Assembly: GCA_030150585.1 (NCBI GenBank)
Contig: JASLFM010000430.1
Location: forward strand, 1 to 9,200
Source: Acidovorax sp.
GTDB taxonomy: Bacteria > Pseudomonadota > Gammaproteobacteria > Burkholderiales > Burkholderiaceae_C
Direction: 5' to 3'
Length of the DNA: 9,200 bases
Every line of letters begins with the position of its first letter. Position 1 is the first letter of the stretch. The position numbers and the translations under genes are program-made. Shown here one piece after another: positions 1 through 6,587 of this stretch. The notes beneath the pieces were generated by a model, which worked only from the letters and a program-made list of their open reading frames with translations, was not told where the DNA came from and ran no database searches.

Positions 1-392
1 CCCAGGTGCCAGAGGTTGTCCTCCAGCACGCGCTGCTTGACGGCCACCTGGGCTCCCACATGCAGATGCTGCATCTTGCAGCCGCCGCAGGCCCCCGCGT
101 GCAGGCCGAAGTGCGGGCAGCCGGGGCGCACGCGCTGCGAAGACTCGCGGTGGATGGCCACAAGGCTCGCGGCCTCCCAGTTATTCTTCTTCCGGTGGGT
201 ATTGGCCGTCACCCATTCGGTGGGCAGGGCGCCATCGATGAAGACCACCTTGCCATCGGGTTTGCGGGCCACGCCCTGGGCGTCCATATCCATGGACAGC
301 ACCTCCAGCCAGCCCTCGGGCAAGTCGGCAGCCGCCTGCGCAGCGGTGCCCAGGGGAAGGGGCAGGCTCTCGTTATCGCTCAGATCACTCAT
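1..392 (-). CDS. rlmD: 23S rRNA (uracil-1939-C5)-methyltransferase RlmD, N-terminal part, runs off the left edge
   Basis: Only the first 130 codons are in the window; the catalytic methyltransferase domain lies beyond position 1. RlmD (RumA) is a cytoplasmic enzyme that makes m5U1939 in 23S rRNA using S-adenosylmethionine and carries a [4Fe-4S] cluster. Visible evidence: a TRAM-like RNA-binding segment at residues 28-82 (GVARKPDGKVVFIDGALP at 40-57), then the cysteine motif with C92, C102 and C105 in CPHFGLHAGACGGCKMQHL; the fourth cluster cysteine would lie further on. E. coli RlmD has the shorter CPHFGVCGGC, so there is a four-residue insertion between the first two cysteines. The ATG at 392-390 begins MSDLSDNESLPLPLG; no strong Shine-Dalgarno precedes it, and a short hairpin sits 16-34 bases upstream. 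RlmD, not its relatives TrmA or RlmC, is favoured by the TRAM plus CGGC arrangement. Confidence in family is high. Confidence 0.9.
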   Translation of the reverse strand, partial: MSDLSDNESLPLPLGTAAQAAADLPEGWLEVLSMDMDAQGVARKPDGKVVFIDGALPTEWVTANTHRKKNNWEAASLVAIHRESSQRVRPGCPHFGLHAGACGGCKMQHLHVGAQVAVKQRVLEDNLWHL

Positions 393-407
393 GCCCCGAT
401 TGTCTCA

Positions 408-426
408 GAGCCCCGGTGCGGGGCTC
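408..426 (-). terminator. Short GC hairpin between the small exported-protein gene and rlmD
   Basis: GAGCCCC (408-414) pairs perfectly with GGGGCTC (420-426) across a five-base loop, GGTGC. It starts six bases past the stop codon of the exported-protein gene on the minus strand. No T-run follows on that strand (TGAGACAATC), so it is not a canonical intrinsic terminator. It could slow or attenuate transcription into rlmD, or protect the 3' end of the upstream message. Placement is suggestive but function is inferred. Confidence 0.4.
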
Positions 427-431
427 CGTAC

Positions 432-710
432 TCAATTGCGGCGCGCAGCGGGCGCCGCCGCCAAGGGCAGGCGATTGATCTCGCTCTCGCAGCCGTAGTC
501 ACCCAGCCAGAATACGAGCTTGCCGCCCGGAGCGATGGCGGGCACGGTTTCGTGCAGGGTGCGCGAGAGATCGACGGGCGGTAGCGGCGAGCGGTACACC
601 ACCTGCCCATCCGCTGCATAAACCACGTAGCAGGCCGCGTGCGCAGCCGGTGCGGACAGGCTGGCCACGAGGGCCAGCAGGGCGGATGCGGCGAATGGAA
701 ACGCTTTCAT
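432..710 (-). CDS. Small exported protein of unknown function (92 aa)
   Basis: I do not recognise a named family with confidence. The protein starts MKAFPFAASALLALVASLSA, a typical Sec signal peptide (one lysine, hydrophobic core at residues 4-19, AHA cleavage site at 23-25), giving a mature, presumably periplasmic protein of about 67 residues. It has just two cysteines, C27 near the new N-terminus and C74 in DYGCES, well placed for a disulfide bond. The middle section, YVVYAADGQVVYRSPLPPVDLSRTLHETVPA, resembles short exported hypothetical proteins I associate with Burkholderiales, but that is from memory. The start at 710 is chosen over the longer frame beginning at 788 because the signal peptide begins there and GGAGGAG lies three bases upstream of the ATG; the extra upstream residues would also overlap the regulator gene's stop codon. 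It lies 74 bases downstream of the Lrp-type gene on the same strand and could be co-transcribed or have its own promoter. Confidence 0.8.
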   Translation of the reverse strand: MKAFPFAASALLALVASLSAPAAHAACYVVYAADGQVVYRSPLPPVDLSRTLHETVPAIAPGGKLVFWLGDYGCESEINRLPLAAAPAARRN

Positions 711-719
711 CTTCTCCTC
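711..719 (-). promoter_or_regulatory. Strong Shine-Dalgarno that fixes the start of the exported-protein gene
   Basis: Read on the minus strand the bases just before the ATG at 710 are GGAGGAGAAG. The GGAGGAG is a near-perfect anti-16S match at usable spacing and decides for the internal ATG, not the longer open frame. Confidence 0.75.
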
Positions 720-749
720 CGGGGATTCCTTGAAGGGGCGGTGCAGCCC

Positions 750-755
750 ATTATG
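750..755 (-). promoter_or_regulatory. Possible -10 box for the exported-protein gene
   Basis: On the minus strand CATAAT (five of six matches to TATAAT) stands about 40 bases upstream of the start at 710. The hexamer 16-17 bases further upstream is a poor -35 (about GTGCGT/TGCGTT), so this is a weak prediction. It would give a leader of roughly 33 bases. Confidence 0.25.
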
Positions 756-784
756 CGGACGCCCGCGCCGAAACGCACGCGCAC

Positions 785-1279
785 TCACCCCAGGTGCAGG
801 TGCGTCGAGTGCTTGACCTCCTCCATCACCGCGTAGGTGCGTGTCTCACGCACGCCGGGCAGTTGCCAGAGCACGGCCCCCGCAAACTCGCGGTAGGCAT
901 TCATGTCGGCCTGGCGCGTCTTGAGCAGGTAGTCGAAGCCGCCCGCCACCATGTGGCACTCCAGGATCTCGGGCCGCACCTGCACGGCGGCCTTGAACTG
1001 GTCGAACACGTTGGGCGTGGTGCGGTCCAGCAGCACCTCCACGAAGACGAGCATGCCCGCGCCGAGCTTCTGCGGGTTCAGGCGCGCCTCGTAGCCCAGG
1101 ATGAACCCGTCGCGCGTGAGCCGCTGCACGCGCGCGAGCACGGCCGTGGGCGACAGCGCCACGCGCTCGGCGAGCTTGAGGTTGGACATCCGTCCATCCT
1201 CCTGGAGGATCGACAGGATTTTCCGGTCAATGCGGTCCAAATCAATTTCTTCATGGCTCATGTCCAGTGAATTATTCAT
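785..1279 (-). CDS. Lrp/AsnC-family transcriptional regulator, probable PutR-type regulator of putA
   Basis: The 164-residue product has the same length as E. coli Lrp and matches it closely throughout. The N-terminal winged helix-turn-helix (about residues 13-62) contains DLDRIDRKILSILQEDGR and the recognition region RVALSPTAVLARVQRL (39-54). The RAM ligand-binding/oligomerisation domain follows (about 75-155), with LVFVEVLLDR (77-86), AGGFDYLLKTR (112-122) and LPGVRETRTYAVMEEVK (140-156). The start is placed at 1279 because AGGA sits four bases upstream and the length then equals Lrp; an internal ATG at 1261 (MSHEEIDLD) and upstream ATGs at 1291 and 1306 have poorer ribosome sites. It is divergent from putA with a 57-base gap. 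Lrp-type PutR proteins activate putA in Rhodobacter capsulatus and Agrobacterium, so proline-responsive control of putA is the natural inference. A more global Lrp role or another amino-acid ligand cannot be excluded. Confidence 0.92.
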   Translation of the reverse strand: MNNSLDMSHEEIDLDRIDRKILSILQEDGRMSNLKLAERVALSPTAVLARVQRLTRDGFILGYEARLNPQKLGAGMLVFVEVLLDRTTPNVFDQFKAAVQVRPEILECHMVAGGFDYLLKTRQADMNAYREFAGAVLWQLPGVRETRTYAVMEEVKHSTHLHLG

Positions 1280-1305
1280 TAAATCCTGCATTTTTTGAAT
1301 ATTCA
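1268..1305. promoter_or_regulatory. Probable operator of the Lrp-type regulator: tandem TGAAT/ATTCA palindromes
   Basis: This AT-rich patch in otherwise GC-rich DNA holds TGAAT-T-ATTCA (1268-1278) and TGAATATTCA (1296-1305), both perfect palindromes, with a weaker AAAT-N5-ATTT element (1281-1293) between them. Their centres (about 1273, 1287 and 1300.5) are 13-14 bases apart. Lrp-family dimers bind AT-rich palindromes and multimerise on arrays of them, so this is the obvious binding region for the divergent regulator. The first palindrome overlaps the first codons of the regulator gene, consistent with autoregulation. No good sigma-70 -35/-10 pair for putA is visible, consistent with an activator-dependent promoter. 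Confidence 0.55.
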
Positions 1306-1336
1306 TTCGGCACAACACCACCCATGATCCAGTGCC

Positions 1337-4300
1337 ATGGACACCACCGCCTTCACCCAGCCCGCCTTCGCACCGCGCGAAGCATCCGACACCCCTTTGC
1401 GCCAGGCCATCACGGCGGCCTGCCGCCGCCCCGAGCCCGAGGCCCTCGCACCCCTGCTGGCACAGGCGCGCCTGCCCCAGGATCTGGCGGACAAGGTCCA
1501 GGCCCTGGCCCTGCGGCTGGCGCGCGGGCTGCGCGAGCGCAAGAGCGGCAGCGGCCGCGCGGGCCTGGTGCAAGGGCTGCTGCAGGAGTTCTCGCTGTCG
1601 TCGCAGGAAGGCGTGGCCCTCATGTGCCTGGCCGAAGCGCTGCTGCGCATTCCCGACGCGGCCACACGCGACGCTTTGATCCGCGACAAGATCCGCGACG
1701 GCGACTGGCAGGCCCACCTGGGCAAGAGCCCCTCGCTGTTCGTCAACGCTGCCGCCTGGGGCCTGCTGCTCACGGGCAAGCTCGTGGCCACGCACAGCGA
1801 GGGCAGCCTGTCCACCGCGCTGATGCGCCTCACGGCCCGGGGCGGCGAGCCGCTGGTGCGCAAGGGAGTGGACATGGCCATGCGCATGATGGGCGAGCAG
1901 TTCGTGACGGGCGAGACCATTGCCCAGGCCCTGGCCAACGCCCGCACGCGCGAGGCCCAGGGCTTTCGCTATTCCTACGACATGCTGGGCGAGGCCGCGC
2001 TCACCAGCGAAGATGCGGACCGCTACATGCAGGCCTACGTGCAGGCCATCCACGCCATCGGCAAGGCCTCGGGCGGGCGCGGCATATACGAGGGGCCGGG
2101 CATCTCCATCAAGCTCAGCGCCCTGCACCCGCGCTACCAAAGAGCGCAGCAGGCGCGCGTGATGGCCGAGCTGTACCCGCGCGTGCAGCAGCTGGCCGAA
2201 CTGGCGCGCCACTACGACATCGGCCTGAACATCGACGCCGAGGAGGCCGACCGGCTCGAGCTCTCGCTCGACCTGCTGGAGCAGCTGTGCCATGCACCCA
2301 CGCTCGCGGGCTGGAGCGGCATCGGCTTCGTGATCCAGGCCTACCAGAAGCGCTGCCCGTTCGTGATCGACTACGTCATTGATCTGGCGCGGCGTACGGG
2401 CCGGCGCATCATGGTGCGCCTCGTCAAGGGCGCCTACTGGGACAGCGAGATCAAACGCGCCCAGGTAGACGGCCTGGCCGACTACCCCGTGTACACCCGC
2501 AAGGCGCACACCGACGTGTCGTACATCGCCTGCGCGCGCAAGCTGCTCGCCGCACCCGAAGCCGTGTACCCCCAGTTCGCCACGCACAACGCGCAGACCG
2601 TGGCCACCATCCACCAGCTCGCGGGCCCCAACTACTACGCGGGCCAGTATGAATTCCAGTGCCTGCACGGCATGGGCGAGCCGCTGTACGAGCAGGTGGT
2701 GGGCAGCGCCACTGAGGGCAAGCTCGGGCGCCCCTGCCGCGTCTACGCCCCGGTGGGCACGCACGAAACGCTGCTGGCCTACCTCGTGCGCCGCCTGCTG
2801 GAGAACGGCGCCAACACCTCGTTCGTGAACCGCATCGCCGACGAAAGCATCGCGCTCGAATCGCTCGTGGCCCCGCCTGTGGCAGCCGTGGACGAGGCCG
2901 CCCTACACGAGGGTGGCAGCGCCCTGCCCCACCCGCGCATCCCCCTGCCCCCGGCGCTCTACGGCCCAGGCCGCCGCAATTCTGCGGGCATGGACCTGGC
3001 CAGCGAACACGTGCTGGCCAACCTCGCCGCTGCGCTGCACGACAGCGCCCGCGCGCCCTGGCAGGCCACGCCACTGCTGGCCTGCGCAGCCCAGCCCGGC
3101 CCCGCGCAGCCGGTGCGCAACCCCGCCGACGCGCGCGACACTGTGGGCGAGGTGCGCGACGCGACCGAGGCCGACGTGGACGCAGCCCTGGCCTGCGCGG
3201 CCACTGCCGCCCCCGCCTGGGCCGCCACCGCACCCGTGGACCGCGCAGCCACGCTGCTGCGCACGGCCGACGCGCTCGAGGTGCGCATGCCCTTGCTCAT
3301 CGGCCTGTTGATGCGCGAAGCCGGCAAAACCGCTGCCAACGCCGTGGCCGAAGTGCGCGAGGCCGTGGACTTCCTGCGCTACTACGCGGCCCAGGTACAG
3401 CGCGACTTTGCCAACGCAACGCACGTGCCGCTGGGCCCCGTGGTCTGCATCAGCCCGTGGAACTTCCCGCTCGCCATCTTCACCGGCCAGGTCGCCGCTG
3501 CGCTGGCTGCGGGCAACGTGGTGCTGGCCAAGCCCGCCGAGCAGACCCCGCTCGTCGCCTGCGAAGCCGTGCGCCTGCTGCACGCGGCCGGCGTGCCCGC
3601 GGGTGCATTGCAACTGCTGCCAGGCCGCGGCGAAACCGTGGGCGCGCGCCTCGTGGCCGACACGCGCGTGGCAGGCGTAATGTTCACCGGCTCCACCGAA
3701 GTCGCGCGCATCCTGCAGCGCAGCGTGGCCGGCCGCACGCGGCCCGACGGCCAGCCCGTGGCGCTGATCGCCGAAACCGGCGGCCAGAACGCGATGATCG
3801 TGGACTCCTCCGCCCTCGTGGAGCAGGTGGTGGGCGACGCGGTCTCCTCTGCCTTCGACAGCGCGGGCCAGCGCTGCTCCGCCCTGCGCGTGCTCTGCGT
3901 ACAGCAAGACGCCGCCGACCGCGTGCTCGCCATGCTGCGCGGCGCCATGCAGGAACTGCGCTTGGGTAACCCCGCCCAGCTCGCCACCGATGTGGGCCCG
4001 GTGATCGACGCCGAGGCACAGGCCAACATAGAGCGCCACATCGCCACCCTGCGCGCGCGCGGCCGCACGTTGTTCCAGAGCACCGGCACCTCGGCGGAGG
4101 GTACCTTCGTGCCCCCCACGCTGATCGAGCTGGACAGCATCGCCGAACTGGAGCGCGAGGTCTTCGGCCCCGTGCTGCACGTGGTGCGCTACGAGCGCGA
4201 CCAGCTCGACGCGCTGCTCGACCAGATCAACGCCACGGGCTACGGCCTCACGCAGGGCCTGCACACGCGCATCGACGAAACCATCGCCCACGTGGTGCGG

Positions 4301-5020
4301 CGCGCCCAGGCAGGCAATGTCTACGTGAACCGCAACATGGTGGGCGCCGTCGTCGGGGTGCAGCCCTTTGGCGGCGAAGGCCTCTCGGGCACCGGCCCCA
4401 AGGCGGGCGGCCCGCTGTACCTGCTGCGCCTGCTGGCCCGCCATCCCGGCCTGCCGCAAGCGCCCGCCCCCACGGCCCTGCAGGGACCTTTGCTGGCCCT
4501 GCGCGACTGGGCGCGGCAGCAAGGCAACGGTGCCCTGGCCGCTACCTGCGAACGGCTGGCGGCACAGTCGCCCGCAGGCACCACCCAGACGCTGCCCGGC
4601 CCCACGGGCGAACGCAACACCTACACCCTGTTGCCGCGCGAGCGCACGCTGTGCCTGGCGGAGAGCGAGGCCGACTTGCACACCCAGCTCGCCGCGGTGC
4701 TGGCCGTGGGCGGGCAGGCGCTGTGGCCCGCAGCGCAGGCGGCGCTGCGCGAGCAGTTGCCCGCTGCGGTGCAGGCACGGGTGGCTTGCGTGGACGACTG
4801 GCAGGCGCAGGCATTTGATGCCGTACTGTTCCATGGCGCGGCCGGTGCGCTGCCAGCCTTGTGCGAGGCGCTGGCGCGGCGGCCGGGGGCCATCGTGGGC
4901 GTGACGGCCATGCCGCCGGGGCAAGTGGACGTGCCGCTAGAACGCTTGCTGATCGAGCGGGCGCTGAGTGTGAACACCGCGGCGGCGGGGGGCAATGCCA
5001 GTTTGATGACGATGGCGTGA
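1337..5020 (+). CDS. putA: Bifunctional proline dehydrogenase / L-glutamate gamma-semialdehyde (P5C) dehydrogenase PutA
   Basis: PutA oxidises proline to P5C with FAD, feeding electrons to membrane quinone, then oxidises the semialdehyde to glutamate with NAD+. Domains in this 1227-residue protein: helical arm region (about 1-180), FAD (beta-alpha)8 proline dehydrogenase barrel (about 185-495) with VRLVKGAYWD (360-369, active-site K364) and the substrate-carboxylate arginines R485/R486 in YLVRRLLENGAN; P5C dehydrogenase (about 590-1030) with ISPWNFPL (705-712), FTGSTE (783-788), general-base E813 and nucleophile C847 in GQRCSA, 34 residues apart as usual; and a C-terminal domain ending VNTAAAGGNASLMTMA, nearly identical to the E. 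coli terminus. It lacks the N-terminal ribbon-helix-helix of E. coli PutA (1320 aa), so it is a long form without DNA-binding ability ('type B'). The ATG at 1337 is the first possible start (an in-frame stop lies at 1325-1327); no clear Shine-Dalgarno is seen. Control is probably by the divergent Lrp-type protein. Confidence 0.97.
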   Translation: MDTTAFTQPAFAPREASDTPLRQAITAACRRPEPEALAPLLAQARLPQDLADKVQALALRLARGLRERKSGSGRAGLVQGLLQEFSLSSQEGVALMCLAEALLRIPDAATRDALIRDKIRDGDWQAHLGKSPSLFVNAAAWGLLLTGKLVATHSEGSLSTALMRLTARGGEPLVRKGVDMAMRMMGEQFVTGETIAQALANARTREAQGFRYSYDMLGEAALTSEDADRYMQAYVQAIHAIGKASGGRGIYEGPGISIKLSALHPRYQRAQQARVMAELYPRVQQLAELARHYDIGLNIDAEEADRLELSLDLLEQLCHAPTLAGWSGIGFVIQAYQKRCPFVIDYVIDLARRTGRRIMVRLVKGAYWDSEIKRAQVDGLADYPVYTRKAHTDVSYIACARKLLAAPEAVYPQFATHNAQTVATIHQLAGPNYYAGQYEFQCLHGMGEPLYEQVVGSATEGKLGRPCRVYAPVGTHETLLAYLVRRLLENGANTSFVNRIADESIALESLVAPPVAAVDEAALHEGGSALPHPRIPLPPALYGPGRRNSAGMDLASEHVLANLAAALHDSARAPWQATPLLACAAQPGPAQPVRNPADARDTVGEVRDATEADVDAALACAATAAPAWAATAPVDRAATLLRTADALEVRMPLLIGLLMREAGKTAANAVAEVREAVDFLRYYAAQVQRDFANATHVPLGPVVCISPWNFPLAIFTGQVAAALAAGNVVLAKPAEQTPLVACEAVRLLHAAGVPAGALQLLPGRGETVGARLVADTRVAGVMFTGSTEVARILQRSVAGRTRPDGQPVALIAETGGQNAMIVDSSALVEQVVGDAVSSAFDSAGQRCSALRVLCVQQDAADRVLAMLRGAMQELRLGNPAQLATDVGPVIDAEAQANIERHIATLRARGRTLFQSTGTSAEGTFVPPTLIELDSIAELEREVFGPVLHVVRYERDQLDALLDQINATGYGLTQGLHTRIDETIAHVVRRAQAGNVYVNRNMVGAVVGVQPFGGEGLSGTGPKAGGPLYLLRLLARHPGLPQAPAPTALQGPLLALRDWARQQGNGALAATCERLAAQSPAGTTQTLPGPTGERNTYTLLPRERTLCLAESEADLHTQLAAVLAVGGQALWPAAQAALREQLPAAVQARVACVDDWQAQAFDAVLFHGAAGALPALCEALARRPGAIVGVTAMPPGQVDVPLERLLIERALSVNTAAAGGNASLMTMA

Positions 5021-5083
5021 TTCTTGAATGAAAAAAGCTGCCAGCCTCCGTCTGTCGGGTGCTGGCAGCTATGGTTCTTGAAT
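5021..5083. repeat. 9-bp direct repeats TTCTTGAAT flanking the intergenic hairpin
   Basis: TTCTTGAAT occurs at 5021-5029 and again at 5075-5083, just outside the hairpin and its A-run, enclosing a 45-base segment. The arrangement looks like either a duplicated target site around a small inserted palindromic element or one unit of an interspersed palindromic repeat. Only one copy is present in the window, so its repeat nature cannot be shown here. Confidence 0.4.
5031..5070 (-). terminator. Intrinsic terminator of dctA, shared hairpin with convergent putA
   Basis: AGCTGCCAGC (5036-5045) pairs perfectly with GCTGGCAGCT (5061-5070); inside the 15-base loop CCG (5048-5050) can pair with CGG (5056-5058). 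On the minus strand the stem is followed directly by a T-run (the A's at 5031-5035), giving a classical terminator 30 bases after the dctA stop. On the plus strand the stem is followed by ATGGTTCTTGAATCTTT with only broken T's, so it is a weaker terminator for putA, whose stop lies 16 bases before it. Confidence 0.8.
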
Positions 5084-5099
5084 CTTTACGGTGTGTGCT

Positions 5100-6431
5100 T
5101 CAGTGCGCCACGGCCACTCGCATGGGCTCGTCATCCGGGTCTTCCACCTTCCCGTCCAGCGCCGCACGCAACTGGTTACGGTCCAGCGCATTCTCCCAGC
5201 GCGACACCACGATGGTCGCCACCGCGTTGCCCATGAAGTTGGTCAGTGAACGGCACTCGCTCATGAAGCGGTCCACGCCCAGGATCAGCGCCATGCCCGC
5301 CACGGGCACCTCGGGCACCACGGCCAGCGTGGCGGCCAGGGTGATGAAGCCCGCGCCCGTCACGCCCGCCGCGCCCTTGGAGCTCAGCATGGCCACGAGC
5401 AGCAGCGCGACCTGATGGCCCAGGGTCAGGTGGGTGTTGGTGGCCTGCGCGATGAACAGCGCGGCCAGGGTCATGTAGATGTTGGTGCCGTCCAGGTTGA
5501 ACGAGTAGCCCGTGGGCACGACCAAGCCTACCACCGACTTGCTGCAGCCGGCCTTCTCCATCTTCTCCATGAGCGAGGGCAGTGCCGACTCGGACGACGA
5601 GGTACCCAGCACCAGCAGCAGCTCGGCCTTCAGGTAGCGCGCCAGCTTGAGTACCGAGAAACCGCACAGCCGCGCCACGATGCCGAGAATGACCACCACG
5701 AACAGCAGCGAGGTCAGGTAGAACGAGCCCACCAGCCAGGCCAGGTTGACCAGCGCGCCCACGCCGTACTTGCCGATGGTGAAGGCCATTGCGCCGAAGG
5801 CCCCAATGGGCGCGGCGCGCATGATGATGTGCACCAGCCGGAAGACCGGGGCCGTGAGCGCTTCCAGGAAGTTGAGCACCGGCTTGCCCGCGTCGCCCAC
5901 CATCGCCAGCGAAATGCCGAACAGCACGGCCACGAACAGCACCTGCAGGATGTTGTCGCCCACGAAGGGGCTCACCAGCGTCTTGGGGATGATGTCCATC
6001 GCGAAGCCCACGAGGGTCAGCTCGTGCGACTTGGCGACGTAGGACTTCACGGCGCTCTGGTCGAGGTCGGCCGGGTTGATGTTCATGCCCGCACCGGGCT
6101 GCACCACGTGGGCCACGACCATGCCCACCACCAGCGCCAGCGTGGAGAAGAACAGGAAGTACGCCATGGCCTTGGCGAACACGCGCCCCACGGTGCCCAG
6201 GTGTGTCATGTTCGCGATGCCGGTCACGATGGTGAGGAAAATCACCGGCGCGATGATCATCTTGACCAGTTGGACGAATGCATCGCCCAGCGGCTTGAAC
6301 TTCTCGGCCAACTGCGGCGAGAAATACCCCAGCAGCACACCCAGCACGATGGCGGTGACCACTTGAAAGTACAGCTGACGGTAGAACGGCAGGCGCACGT
6401 GGCTTGCATTGGCGGTGGGAATGGAATGCAT
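5100..6431 (-). CDS. dctA: C4-dicarboxylate:cation symporter DctA
   Basis: DctA is an inner-membrane transporter of the dicarboxylate/amino acid:cation symporter family that imports succinate, fumarate and malate with protons. The 443-residue length is normal. Visible family signatures in order: first membrane helix YFQVVTAIVLGVLLGYF (21-37); MIIAPVIFLTIVTGIANM (58-75); the serine-rich re-entrant loop GTSSSESALPSLMEKM (276-291); the TM7 cation/substrate motif with NLDGTNIYM (312-320); the second re-entrant loop LSSKGAAGVTGAGF (349-362); and DRFMSECRSLTNFMGNAVATI (387-407), where the arginine and asparagines line the dicarboxylate site. This SECRSLTNFMGN version fits DctA, not glutamate carriers such as GltP. 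The start at 6431 has GGAG eight bases upstream. It is convergent with putA and divergent from a sensor kinase with a DctB-like sensor, which probably controls it. All key motifs are intact. Confidence 0.97.
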   Translation of the reverse strand: MHSIPTANASHVRLPFYRQLYFQVVTAIVLGVLLGYFSPQLAEKFKPLGDAFVQLVKMIIAPVIFLTIVTGIANMTHLGTVGRVFAKAMAYFLFFSTLALVVGMVVAHVVQPGAGMNINPADLDQSAVKSYVAKSHELTLVGFAMDIIPKTLVSPFVGDNILQVLFVAVLFGISLAMVGDAGKPVLNFLEALTAPVFRLVHIIMRAAPIGAFGAMAFTIGKYGVGALVNLAWLVGSFYLTSLLFVVVILGIVARLCGFSVLKLARYLKAELLLVLGTSSSESALPSLMEKMEKAGCSKSVVGLVVPTGYSFNLDGTNIYMTLAALFIAQATNTHLTLGHQVALLLVAMLSSKGAAGVTGAGFITLAATLAVVPEVPVAGMALILGVDRFMSECRSLTNFMGNAVATIVVSRWENALDRNQLRAALDGKVEDPDDEPMRVAVAH

Positions 6432-6587
6432 GGCAATGTCTCCAGACGGGCAGCGAGAAGCTAGGGCCTGTCCTTCAATAATTCCGACCTCCGGGCAATG
6501 CAGTGCCAGGCGCGGCTATTGAAAGATAGAGCCTCGTTTGTACCCCTGTGCGCCCCGTTCGCCCATAGCCTATTGGTAGTAGAAGCG
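6432..6587. promoter_or_regulatory. Divergent control region between dctA and the sensor kinase gene
   Basis: This 156-base gap must carry the promoters of both genes. It contains an inverted repeat, CCTTCAATA (6472-6480) facing TATTGAAAG (6517-6525), eight of nine bases complementary and about 45 bases centre to centre, a plausible binding pair for a response regulator. Between them, on the minus strand, TGGCAC (6508-6503) and TTGC (6498-6495) resemble a sigma-54 promoter but are separated by four bases instead of five. On the plus strand TTGAAA (6519-6524) could be a -35, but no good -10 follows at 16-18 bases. Function is inferred from position and symmetry. Confidence 0.45.

Noticed and set aside
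6..584. A plus-strand open frame of 192 codons across the left edge
   Set aside because: It is antisense to rlmD and the exported-protein gene, both supported by motifs, signal peptide or ribosome site.
735..764. A possible hairpin after the regulator gene (GGGCG/CGCCC)
   Set aside because: The stem is only five bases with a loop of about 20 bases and no T-run; not convincing as a terminator.
1280..2764. The regulator's frame stays open on the minus strand far upstream, through antisense putA, suggesting a 659-residue fusion
   Set aside because: Homology to Lrp begins only near 1250, the complete 164-residue length is reached from 1279, and the upstream part is low-complexity shadow translation.
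2903..4924. A 673-codon open frame on the minus strand inside putA
   Set aside because: It is antisense to well-conserved PutA sequence; the translation is Gly/Ala/His/Gln-rich with no recognisable domain, as expected for a shadow frame in GC-rich DNA.
5415..6464. A 349-codon plus-strand open frame opposite dctA
   Set aside because: It is rich in His, Gln, Arg and Gly and lies exactly antisense to dctA, whose motifs are intact; a shadow frame.
6495..6508. A true sigma-54 promoter for dctA (TGGCAC...TTGC on the minus strand)
   Set aside because: The spacer is four bases where sigma-54 needs five, and this spacing is normally strict, so it is not annotated as a promoter, only noted as a finding.
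6519..6546. A sigma-70 promoter for the kinase gene (TTGAAA as -35)
   Set aside because: The -35 match is good but the best hexamer at proper spacing is TACCCC, too poor for a -10.
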